From Azonexus sp. (GTDB taxonomy: Bacteria; Pseudomonadota; Gammaproteobacteria; Burkholderiales; Rhodocyclaceae), in assembly GCA_023150195.1 (NCBI GenBank), contig JAKLLI010000123.1, forward strand, positions 1-6,105: a DNA stretch of 6,105 nucleotides. The letters are read 5' to 3'. How positions within the stretch are numbered: position 1 is the first letter of the stretch; each line of letters starts with the position of its first letter. Below, one piece after another: positions 1 to 6,105 of this stretch. The notes below the pieces were generated by a model. The model did no database searches, was not told the DNA's origin, and worked only from the letters and a program-made list of their open reading frames with translations. The position numbers and the translations under genes are program-made.

Positions 1-797
1 CCGACCAAGGCGTAGACCCCGCCACGATCGACTATATCGTTCTCAATCCCCACCGTCAGCAAGGAGCGATCGGCAACGCCCTTGACCCAGGCCATCCCCT
101 GAACAGCATCCATTTCCGGCGGAAAATCCGTCAACAGATCACGGGCCAGTTGCGGCGAAAAACCAGCGTCCAGCATCTGCCGCAATACCTCGGTCTTGAC
201 GGGTTCCGCGCGAACGGACTCGCCCCAGGCGAATCCCGCGAGATGCTGTTCGACAATTTTGCGTAGAGAACGAATCTCTTCCATCACCGCTTGTGGCACC
301 ACTTCAGCTTCGGTCCGTGGCAAGGAGGCCGGCTGGGCAAAGGGCTTTGGCCGTGGCTCGGGTGCCGGCTGCGCAGGGGCGCTCGCTGGGCGAATCATTT
401 CAGGCTGACGCAGGGCACCTGTCCGCGGAATGCCCGCATTGACGGCCGGCCGGCTTGGCGTCGGCGACATCGCTGCAGGTCGTGCCGCTGGCTGGGCCGG
501 TCCATTCGCTTTGCTGAACGGGGTTGGCGTTTGCTGGGCCACCCGAGCTCGGGCCGAACTCAACAAGACACGATAGTCTTCGCCCTGATCTGCAACTTGC
601 GCAACCTGCTGCGCTGGTGCAGGTGCAGGCGAAGAGGTCGGCACGATCATCGCCATATCCCGCTGCGCCACGGCCATGATTTCGACGCCACCGGGCACGC
701 CCCGATTGGAGAGAATGATGGCTTCGTTACCCAAGGTCTCCTTGACCTTCCTCAGGGCATCTCTGGAGTTCGCTGCGATAAATTTCTTGACGTTCAT
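1..797 (-). CDS. flhF: Flagellar biosynthesis GTPase FlhF, 5' part (cut by window edge)
   Basis: SRP-family GTPase that acts at the cell pole, where it recruits early flagellar parts and sets the number and position of polar flagella, usually opposed by FlhG/FleN. The visible 265 codons start at ATG 797-795. Residues 1-53 form the N-terminal B domain, beginning MNVKKFIAANSRDALRKVKE with ILSNRGVPGGVEIMA further on. Residues 54-165 are a Pro/Ala-rich linker. Residues 166-258 are the helical N domain, including AGFSPQLARDLL and ENDIVDRGG. The reading ends at GGVYALVG, directly before the expected P-loop, so the GTPase G domain lies outside the window. The start overlaps the flhA stop by four bases (ATGA) and has a GGAGG ribosome site 6 nt upstream. 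The reading frame stays open to the edge, so this is truncation by the window and not a broken gene. Identification is firm from the N-terminal pattern and the flhA context. Confidence 0.95.
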   Translation of the reverse strand, partial: MNVKKFIAANSRDALRKVKETLGNEAIILSNRGVPGGVEIMAVAQRDMAMIVPTSSPAPAPAQQVAQVADQGEDYRVLLSSARARVAQQTPTPFSKANGPAQPAARPAAMSPTPSRPAVNAGIPRTGALRQPEMIRPASAPAQPAPEPRPKPFAQPASLPRTEAEVVPQAVMEEIRSLRKIVEQHLAGFAWGESVRAEPVKTEVLRQMLDAGFSPQLARDLLTDFPPEMDAVQGMAWVKGVADRSLLTVGIENDIVDRGGVYALV

Positions 798-2878
798 GTC
801 TTGCCTCCGATGATCGAAGTCACCTTGATGATTCGGCTTTCAGGCACTTCGCTATGCGACAGCACCTTTAACTGGGAAACGCTGCGGCGCAGGAAGCGCG
901 ACAGCAAAAGTCTGAGATTGGCGGGCACCAGCAACACCGCAGGCAGCCCCAGGCTTTCCTGGCGGCTGGCGGCCGCGGCGGTTTCGCGCACCAGCGTATC
1001 GGCAAGACCCGGCTCGAAACTGGTATTGCCGGCACCACCGGCAACGGCTTGGACTAGCAAACGCTCCAAGTTGGGATCCAGCGACATCACCTGCATCTCG
1101 CCGTTCCCTGGGAAGAGCTGCTGAACAATGGCACGTCCCAAGGCCGTCCGGACTTGCGTCGCCAATTCGTCGGCGTGCTGCGTGCGGGGTGCGTGATCGG
1201 CGACGGTTTCGATGATGGTGCGCATATCGCGGATATGCACCCCTTCTTCCAGCAGACTCTGCAATACCTTTTGCAAGGTACCGAGCGGCAACAATTTGGG
1301 GACCAAATCCTCGACCAGCTTGGGCATCTCCTTGCCCAGATGATCCAGCAACTGTTGCACTTCCTGACGGCCGAGCAATTCACCGGCGTGAGTCAAGATC
1401 AGATGGTTCAAATGCGTCGCAACAACGGTGGAGGCATCGACCACGGTGTATCCATAGGCCTGGGCCTGATCCCGCTGCCCGCTATCGATCCAGGTCGCTG
1501 GCAAGCCGAAGGCCGGATCCGTCGTCGCCACCCCATTCAAGGTGCCCGCCACACGTCCGGGATTGATGGCCAAAAACTGTCCGGCAAACGCCTCGCCCAA
1601 GCCAATTTCCACCCCTTTGAGGAGAATCCGGTAGGCATTCGGCTTCAATTCCAGGTTGTCGCGTATGTGGACCGGAGAAACCAGAAAGCCCACTTCCTGC
1701 GCGAATTTTTTGCGGATGCCGCGAATCCGGCGCAGCAATTCGCCATCCTGTGACTTGTCGACCAAGGGAATCAGGCGATAGCCCACTTCCAGCCCCAGCA
1801 CATCCAAAGGCGCCACATCACTCCAACTGGCTTCGACCACTTCCGGCGCCGGTGGCGGCGCCACCTTGACCGGGGTTTCCACCACCTTGCGCTGGCGCTC
1901 GGCCATGCGATAGGCCATCCAGCCCAAGGTCGACGCCAGCATCAGAAACACCAGATTGGGCATCCCTGGAATCAGACCGAGCAGCCCCATGATCCCCCCG
2001 GTAATCGCCATCGCCTTGGGACCATTGAACAGCTGCAACAGGAATTGCTGACCAATGTCCTTCTCATCCGACACCCGGGTCACCACCATACCCGCGGCAA
2101 TGGAAATGATCAGCCCCGGAATTTGCGCAACCAGGCCATCACCGATCGTCAGCAACGTATATACCTTGGCCGCCTGCCCAATCTCCATGTTGTGCTGGGC
2201 AATCCCGACAATCAACCCCCCGACCACGTTGAGCAACATGATGATGATGCCGGCGATGGCATCGCCGCGAACAAATTTGGAGGCACCATCCATCGAGCCA
2301 AAAAACTCGGATTCGCGCGCCACCTCGCTACGCCGACGCTTGGCTTCTTCCTCGCCAATCAAGCCGGCATTGAGATCGGCGTCGATCGCCATCTGCTTGC
2401 CGGGCATGGCATCCAGCGTAAACCGTGCAGAAACCTCGGCTACGCGCCCAGCACCTTTGGTAATCACCGCGAAATTGATTACCACCAGAATCAGGAAAAC
2501 GATGATCCCGACGGCAAAATTGCCGCCCACCAGAAAATGCCCAAAGGCCTCGATCACCTTGCCCGCTGCATCCGGCCCATTATGGCCGTCCAGCATGACG
2601 ATGCGCGTCGACGCCACATTCAGCGACAGGCGCAAAAGCGTGGTCACCAGCAACACCGTGGGGAAGACCGAGAAATCCAGGGTTTTTTGCGTGTTGACCG
2701 CGACCAGCAAGACCAGAATCGAGATCGCGATATTGAAAGTAAACAGCACATCCAGGATGAAGGCCGGCAACGGCAACACCATCATCGCCAGAATCATCAG
2801 GATAAAGACCGGCGCAGCCATCTGCGACAGGCTCATGCGCCCGAACAACTGGTTGAACTGGAGGGATCCGGCCGCCAT
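794..2878 (-). CDS. flhA: Flagellar type III export gate protein FlhA
   Basis: Inner-membrane component of the flagellar type III secretion gate. It couples ion flow to export and docks chaperone-substrate complexes through its cytoplasmic domain. The 694-residue length is normal for the family. Residues 20-325 are hydrophobic with several membrane segments, eight being expected for FlhA. The FHIPEP family signature lies at 144-168 (EVSARFTLDAMPGKQMAID). The conserved RGDAIAG at 204-210 carries Asp206, the likely counterpart of the Salmonella Asp208 needed for proton-driven export. A Pro-rich linker (about 330-352) leads to the soluble C-terminal domain (about 353-694), which includes GYRLIPLVD and VATHLNHLI. 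The ATG shares one base with the flhB stop (TGATG) and has GGAGG 7 nt upstream, which favours this start over the internal Met15 or Met20. The stop overlaps the flhF start by four bases. Confidence 0.98.
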   Translation of the reverse strand: MAAGSLQFNQLFGRMSLSQMAAPVFILMILAMMVLPLPAFILDVLFTFNIAISILVLLVAVNTQKTLDFSVFPTVLLVTTLLRLSLNVASTRIVMLDGHNGPDAAGKVIEAFGHFLVGGNFAVGIIVFLILVVINFAVITKGAGRVAEVSARFTLDAMPGKQMAIDADLNAGLIGEEEAKRRRSEVARESEFFGSMDGASKFVRGDAIAGIIIMLLNVVGGLIVGIAQHNMEIGQAAKVYTLLTIGDGLVAQIPGLIISIAAGMVVTRVSDEKDIGQQFLLQLFNGPKAMAITGGIMGLLGLIPGMPNLVFLMLASTLGWMAYRMAERQRKVVETPVKVAPPPAPEVVEASWSDVAPLDVLGLEVGYRLIPLVDKSQDGELLRRIRGIRKKFAQEVGFLVSPVHIRDNLELKPNAYRILLKGVEIGLGEAFAGQFLAINPGRVAGTLNGVATTDPAFGLPATWIDSGQRDQAQAYGYTVVDASTVVATHLNHLILTHAGELLGRQEVQQLLDHLGKEMPKLVEDLVPKLLPLGTLQKVLQSLLEEGVHIRDMRTIIETVADHAPRTQHADELATQVRTALGRAIVQQLFPGNGEMQVMSLDPNLERLLVQAVAGGAGNTSFEPGLADTLVRETAAAASRQESLGLPAVLLVPANLRLLLSRFLRRSVSQLKVLSHSEVPESRIIKVTSIIGGKT
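804..808 (-). promoter_or_regulatory. Ribosome binding site of flhF
   Basis: GGAGG on the minus strand, 6 nt before the flhF ATG and inside the last codons of flhA. It fixes the flhF start and fits translational coupling through the ATGA overlap. Confidence 0.85.
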
Positions 2879-4011
2879 CAGACAGCCTCCGGCACAAGTT
2901 CAGGCGGCACCGGCAAGTTGCGCGGCGGCACCGGATAGGCGCCCCCTAACTGCCGCCATTGCGCCAATTGATAGATATAAGCCAAGACTTCAGCTACGGC
3001 GTTGTACAAGCCGGAAGGGATCTCCTTCTCAAGATCTGCATGCTTGTAGAGCGCCCGCGCCAGCGGTGGCGCCTCCAGGGTTGGAACCGCATGCGCCGCA
3101 CCGATTTCGCGAATCTTGAGGGCGATTTCGCCAACCCCCTTGGCCAGCACCTTGGGCGCCTGCATTCCCGCCTTGTAAGCCAGCGCGTCCGAGTAATGCG
3201 TGGGGTTATTCACAATCACATCCGCCTGCGGCACTGCCTGCTTCATGCGTTTTCTCGCGGCCTGAGCCTGCAGACTGCGAATCCGCCCCTTCACATGCGG
3301 ATCGCCCATCATTTCCTTCATTTCCTGCTTGACCTCTTCCTTGGTCATCTTCAGCTTGTTGTGGTACTGCCACAACTGAAACGGCACATCGGCCGCCACC
3401 ACCAACGCCAAGGTCATCACCAGCATCAGAAACGAAAATGCCACCATGCGCCCTGCGTGCGCCATACCAGTCTCAACGGGTTCGCCAAGCAACCCAAAAA
3501 TCTCGTCACGCGCACCCCAAATCAAAAACACGGCAACGCCACCGACCAGAGAAGCCTTGAGAACAGCCTTGCCCAGCTCCATCAGGCTATTCCAGGAAAA
3601 CATGCGGCCCAATCCGCTCAAAGGATTCAACCGATTAAAATCTGGAACCAGCGCAGTCGGGGAAAACACCCAGGCATTCAACAAAAAGGGCGGCAGGATG
3701 GCCGCCACCATCAAAAGCCCGAACAAGGGCGACATCACCACCAGCGCATCCCACGACAACTCACCTAGGCGTGGCAACATCAACGCCGGCTCATGCATGT
3801 ACTGGGACTCAACAGTGAAGGCACGGCGCGTGATGTCGAGAGAGCGCTCCATGAACCAGCCGCCCATCATCCAAAGGGTCGAGGCGGAAACGATCAAAAC
3901 GAGAAAAGTCCCCAGTTCCCGCGAATGAGGAACCTGGCCTTTCTCGCGCGCCTGCTCGAGGCGTCTGCCGGTAGGCTCTTCCGTTTTCTCGAGGTCGCTT
4001 TCTTCAGCCAT
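2878..4011 (-). CDS. flhB: Flagellar type III export switch protein FlhB
   Basis: Inner-membrane export-gate protein that switches secretion from rod/hook to filament substrates after self-cleavage. It has 377 residues, close to the usual length. The N-terminus is charged (EKTEEPTGRRLEQAREKGQV, residues 9-28), as is typical of FlhB. Four hydrophobic segments lie near 33-53, 90-115, 148-166 and 188-210. A charged linker follows (KMTKEEVKQEMKEMMGDPHVK, about 221-241), then the autocleavage motif N269-P270-T271-H272, at the same numbering as in Salmonella FlhB. Cleavage is expected between N269 and P270. The C-terminal domain (271-352) has the family pattern APKVLAKG and EAPPLARALY, then a short Pro-rich tail. 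One oddity is that the usual HYAVAL after the cleavage site reads HYSDAL. It is the first gene of the flhB-flhA-flhF unit. The ATG has only a weak AGG ribosome site 7 nt upstream, inside the palindrome TACCTAGGTA. The next start (flhA) overlaps its stop. Confidence 0.97.
   Translation of the reverse strand: MAEESDLEKTEEPTGRRLEQAREKGQVPHSRELGTFLVLIVSASTLWMMGGWFMERSLDITRRAFTVESQYMHEPALMLPRLGELSWDALVVMSPLFGLLMVAAILPPFLLNAWVFSPTALVPDFNRLNPLSGLGRMFSWNSLMELGKAVLKASLVGGVAVFLIWGARDEIFGLLGEPVETGMAHAGRMVAFSFLMLVMTLALVVAADVPFQLWQYHNKLKMTKEEVKQEMKEMMGDPHVKGRIRSLQAQAARKRMKQAVPQADVIVNNPTHYSDALAYKAGMQAPKVLAKGVGEIALKIREIGAAHAVPTLEAPPLARALYKHADLEKEIPSGLYNAVAEVLAYIYQLAQWRQLGGAYPVPPRNLPVPPELVPEAV
2886..2890 (-). 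promoter_or_regulatory. Ribosome binding site of flhA
   Basis: GGAGG on the minus strand, 7 nt before the flhA ATG and inside the end of flhB. It supports the chosen flhA start and, with the TGATG stop/start, translational coupling to flhB. Confidence 0.85.
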
Positions 4012-4016
4012 GAACT

Positions 4017-4026
4017 TACCTAGGTA
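4017..4026. promoter_or_regulatory. 10-bp palindrome TACCTAGGTA over the flhB ribosome site
   Basis: A perfect palindrome without spacer, ending six bases before the flhB ATG. It contains the AGG that is the only visible Shine-Dalgarno core for flhB. With no loop it is a poor RNA hairpin but could be a dimeric protein-binding site. The role is inferred only. Confidence 0.35.
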
Positions 4027-4129
4027 TCGTTGTGGCTATTATAGAAAAAAACCAAGAAAATTATATAGGTAGCACGCTTTTTTTAGACTATTGATGAGGT
4101 TGACCGCGCAACCCAATGACACATAGGTA
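4021..4129. repeat. Three copies of TAGGTA upstream of flhB
   Basis: TAGGTA occurs on the plus strand at 4021-4026, 4066-4071 and 4124-4129 (TACCTA in the flhB reading direction). The upstream two share ATAGGTA. The copy nearest flhB is part of the perfect palindrome TACCTAGGTA (4017-4026), which covers the weak AGG ribosome site. By chance such a hexamer is expected far less than once in this gap. They could be regulator half-sites, but no known regulator is recognised. Confidence 0.4.
4038..4043 (-). promoter_or_regulatory. Candidate -10 box (TATAAT) for flhB
   Basis: Perfect TATAAT on the minus strand, 26 bases before the flhB ATG, preceded by a T-rich run. The hexamer 17 bp upstream is ATATAA, a poor -35, so if used it probably needs an activator. 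A second TATAAT lies 22 bp further upstream at 4065-4060. Confidence 0.4.
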
Positions 4130-4135
4130 AACATC

Positions 4136-4166
4136 AAAAAAGAAAAGAGGGGGCAAGCCCCCTCTT
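4136..4166 (-). terminator. Intrinsic terminator of cheA
   Basis: A 10-bp perfect inverted repeat (AAGAGGGGGC at 4145-4154 against GCCCCCTCTT at 4157-4166) leaves only a two-base gap. In practice it would form a GC-rich stem with a tetraloop. On the minus strand it is followed by TTTTCTTTTTT (4146-4136). It begins 30 nt after the cheA stop. The T-run exists only on the minus-strand side, so it works in the cheA direction. It separates cheA transcription from flhB. Confidence 0.93.
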
Positions 4167-4196
4167 AACTCGTTGACCTTGAAGCGGATTTCGATG

Positions 4197-6105
4197 TCAG
4201 GCGAATTCAAAATTCCGAATTGCCATGCCGACATCCGGATGCTGCCCCAAATCTGCGAGCAACTCCTTCATATCCAGAATCAGCACAATCTGACCATTGG
4301 AAAGTGTCGTGACCCCTGCAACGCCCTTGGGCCGGAAGTCTTCAAGCGATTTGATCACGGCGTCGTCACGCCCGGCAAAACTATCCACCCCGAGGATGAA
4401 ACTGCGCTCTGCCGTCTGCATGAACACACCGTACTCCGGCGGGCGTTCCAGCGGCCAGCCAAGCAAACGCGCCAGGGAAATGACAGGCAGCACTTCGCCA
4501 CGAACCACCAAGGTTTCCCGGCCACCCACTTCCTGAATCCGCTGCTGGTCGATCGGGAGAATCTCTCGCACCAGCGACAACGGGAGCGCAAAAGGCTGAT
4601 CTCCCAACAGGACCAGCAAGACCGGCAAAATAGCCAGGGTCAACGGCAGGGAAATGATGAAAACGGAGCCTTTGCCCTGCTCGGAACGAATTTCAACCGA
4701 GCCGTTGAGCTTCTGGATATTGGTTTTCACCACATCCATGCCCACACCACGGCCAGAGACATCGGAAATCTGGGTTTTGGTCGAGAAGCCAGGCAGGAAA
4801 ATCAGGTTCAGGCTCTGCCGCTCATCCAGGGTGTTGGCCTCTTCTTCCGAAATTAGGCCCTTATCGACCGCCTTGGCCCGAATCCGCTCTGCACTCATCC
4901 CCTTACCATCGTCCGCAATGATAAGGACGATATGATCCCCCTCCTGGCGGGCTTCCAGACGCACGAGGCTCTTCGCCGGCTTACCTGCTGCTGCGCGCTC
5001 ATCCGGCATTTCGACACCATGATCGACCGCGTTACGGATCAAGTGAATCAAGGGATCCGCCAAGTCCTCGATCATGGTTTTATCGACTTCGGTTTCCTCG
5101 CCGGCCAAGACCAGCTCAACATCTTTGCCTAATTGCCGAGCCAGATCGCGAGCAATACGCGGATATTTCTGGAACAGGCGACCGATGGGCTGCATCCGCG
5201 TCTTCATGACCGAATTCTGCAAATCGGACACCAGCAGATCGAGCTGACTTACTGCCTGATCCAGGGCATGCAAGGTTTCCGAATCGCTCTTGCCGGCAAG
5301 AATGTCGGCACGCAGGCTGGTCAGGCGATTTTTGGTCAGGCCAATTTCGCCGGACAAATTCAATACCTGATCCAGGCGAGAGGTATCGACACGAATGGTA
5401 TTTTCGCGGCCCCGCTCTTCCGTTCTCCTCGAAGAGGTCGGTTGACCGCCAGGACGATCCACCGCACGCCGACCAAAGGGGGAAGGTGCGGCAGCGGAGG
5501 CTGGCGCAGGCGCAGCGGCAACCGCCATTGGCGCCGGTGTTGCCTCAGGCAGATCGGCGACCTCATGACGCGCAATCACTTCCACCTTGGGCACGGCGAC
5601 TTCCTGACCATTCACCGCCGCGTGAAAAACCTCCCAATCGGGCTCGGCAGACGATGCAGTCGCCGTCGGCGCTGAAGCGGCCGGTGCAACGGGTGCTGCT
5701 GGCGCCGGCTTGGCGGGCTGCTGCGCTACAGGCGTCGGCAACTCCCCTCGCAGGGCCCCTTGCAGGGCGGCAATCACGCCGGTATCCGCCGGTTGCGGCT
5801 GAACCATCTGTCCCAACTCGCCGAACATTTCGCGCACGCCTTGCGTGGCAGCCATGATCACATCCATCAGTTCGGAAGTCAGTTCCAGTTCGCCGTTACG
5901 CAGCTTGTCAAAGAGGTTTTCGGTCAAATGGCACAAGGTGACCAGTTCGCTGGCATTCAAAAAGCCTGCGCCGCCCTTGACCGTGTGAAAGCCGCGAAAA
6001 ATATCGTTCAGCAGCCCACGGTCGTCGGGCATTTTTTCCAGTTCGACCAGCTTGTTATCAACATCGGACAACAAGTCATGAGCCTCTTGCAGAAAATCCT
6101 GCAAG
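4197..6105 (-). CDS. cheA: Chemotaxis histidine kinase CheA (5' end cut by window edge)
   Basis: Cytoplasmic kinase of chemoreceptor arrays. It binds receptors with CheW, autophosphorylates, and passes phosphate to CheY and CheB. About 635 residues are visible, and probably only about ten N-terminal residues are missing. The codon at 6104-6102 is TTG, most likely an internal Leu and not the start. Numbering from there: P1/Hpt domain 1-100 with phospho-accepting His40 in FRGFHTVKGGAGFL; Pro/Ala-rich linker about 101-232; P3 dimerisation helices 233-300; P4 ATPase 300-485 with N box HLIRNAVDHG (354-363), G1 DDGKGM (398-403), F-box region FLPGFSTK (436-443) and G2 GRGVGMDVV (451-459); P5 CheW-like domain 485-620. 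All kinase motifs look intact. No folded P2 CheY-binding domain is evident in the linker. P1 looks closest to Pseudomonas-type CheA. A terminator follows 30 nt after the stop, so cheA ends its transcription unit. Confidence 0.97.
   Translation of the reverse strand, partial: LQDFLQEAHDLLSDVDNKLVELEKMPDDRGLLNDIFRGFHTVKGGAGFLNASELVTLCHLTENLFDKLRNGELELTSELMDVIMAATQGVREMFGELGQMVQPQPADTGVIAALQGALRGELPTPVAQQPAKPAPAAPVAPAASAPTATASSAEPDWEVFHAAVNGQEVAVPKVEVIARHEVADLPEATPAPMAVAAAPAPASAAAPSPFGRRAVDRPGGQPTSSRRTEERGRENTIRVDTSRLDQVLNLSGEIGLTKNRLTSLRADILAGKSDSETLHALDQAVSQLDLLVSDLQNSVMKTRMQPIGRLFQKYPRIARDLARQLGKDVELVLAGEETEVDKTMIEDLADPLIHLIRNAVDHGVEMPDERAAAGKPAKSLVRLEARQEGDHIVLIIADDGKGMSAERIRAKAVDKGLISEEEANTLDERQSLNLIFLPGFSTKTQISDVSGRGVGMDVVKTNIQKLNGSVEIRSEQGKGSVFIISLPLTLAILPVLLVLLGDQPFALPLSLVREILPIDQQRIQEVGGRETLVVRGEVLPVISLARLLGWPLERPPEYGVFMQTAERSFILGVDSFAGRDDAVIKSLEDFRPKGVAGVTTLSNGQIVLILDMKELLADLGQHPDVGMAIRNFEFA

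Larger units (their letters stand above)
4012..4135 (-). promoter_or_regulatory. AT-rich promoter region upstream of flhB
   Basis: This gap between the cheA terminator and the flhB start is clearly richer in A/T than the flanking genes and must hold the promoter of flhB-flhA-flhF if the terminator is efficient. Two TATAAT hexamers occur on the minus strand, at 4043-4038 and 4065-4060. The proximal one would give a leader of about 20 nt. Neither has a good TTGACA-like element at 16-18 bp. I see no convincing sigma-54 (GG/GC) or sigma-28 (TAAA-N15-GCCGATAA) match, so an activator-dependent promoter is likely but the sigma factor is not settled. Confidence 0.55.

Noticed and set aside
1..797. 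flhF as a truncated pseudogene lacking its GTPase domain
   Set aside because: The frame is open to the window edge and stops exactly before the expected P-loop, so the loss is only due to the window boundary.
291..1124. Plus-strand open frame of 277 codons opposite flhF and flhA
   Set aside because: Arg/Trp/His-rich translation typical of antisense reading; it spans the boundary of two real genes and has no supported ribosome site or homology that I recognise.
1087..1383. Minus-strand open frame of 98 codons inside flhA
   Set aside because: It is the flhA sequence read in another frame; the flhA frame is intact through here, so there is no frameshift.
2055..3119. Long plus-strand open frame of 354 codons across flhA and flhB (and an overlapping one at 2045-2938)
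   Set aside because: It lies antisense to two firmly identified genes, its translation has no recognisable domain, and it is low-complexity in the manner of a shadow of biased codon use.
4059..4090. Sigma-28 promoter (CTAAA ... CCTATATAA) upstream of flhB
   Set aside because: The spacing between the TAAA and the -10-like part is about 10-12 instead of 15, and the -10 lacks the GCCGATAA core.
4106..4120. Sigma-54 promoter around TTGGGTTGCGC
   Set aside because: It lacks the GG-N10-GC arrangement with a TGGCAC-like -24 element.
4145..4166. Bidirectional terminator
   Set aside because: On the plus strand the stem is followed by AACTCGTTGACC with no T-run, and no plus-strand gene approaches it.
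6102..6104. TTG as the cheA start codon
   Set aside because: The P1 His lies at visible residue 40, earlier than usual for CheA, and the frame continues to the window edge. The TTG is most likely an internal Leu and the true start lies outside.

Overview
This window carries part of a chromosomal motility and chemotaxis cluster. All four genes lie on the minus strand and are read from high to low coordinates: cheA (5' end cut by the window edge), flhB, flhA and flhF (3' part cut by the other edge). Together with their control region they fill the whole window. The gene types and order (flhB-flhA-flhF, and a CheA whose P1 domain resembles the Pseudomonas type) point to a polarly flagellated proteobacterium. 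Beta, gamma or Acidithiobacillia are all plausible. I cannot fix the genus from the sequence.

Layout: 4197-6105 encodes CheA, the chemotaxis histidine kinase, with P1, P3, P4 and P5 domains and a long Pro/Ala-rich linker where a folded P2 domain would normally sit. A strong intrinsic terminator (4136-4166) follows its stop codon, so cheA is the last gene of its transcription unit. The AT-rich stretch 4012-4135 is the likely promoter region of the next unit. It holds two TATAAT hexamers and three copies of TAGGTA, one of them inside a perfect 10-bp palindrome over the flhB ribosome binding site. From 4011 down to 1, flhB, flhA and flhF are packed with stop/start overlaps of 1 and 4 bases, a compact and probably translationally coupled operon.

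Function: FlhB and FlhA are core membrane proteins of the flagellar type III export gate. FlhB sets substrate specificity through its self-cleaving NPTH loop, and FlhA is the ion-driven export motor and chaperone docking platform. FlhF is the SRP-like GTPase that places and promotes assembly of polar flagella. CheA phosphorylates CheY (not in the window) to control motor switching. The window thus joins the end of a chemotaxis unit to the start of an export/placement unit.

This is mostly conserved, well-known machinery. I found no sign of a new system, mobile element, CRISPR array or RNA gene. The points most worth a second look are the TAGGTA repeat set upstream of flhB, the P2-less CheA linker with a short embedded motif, and an altered residue pair just after the FlhB cleavage site.
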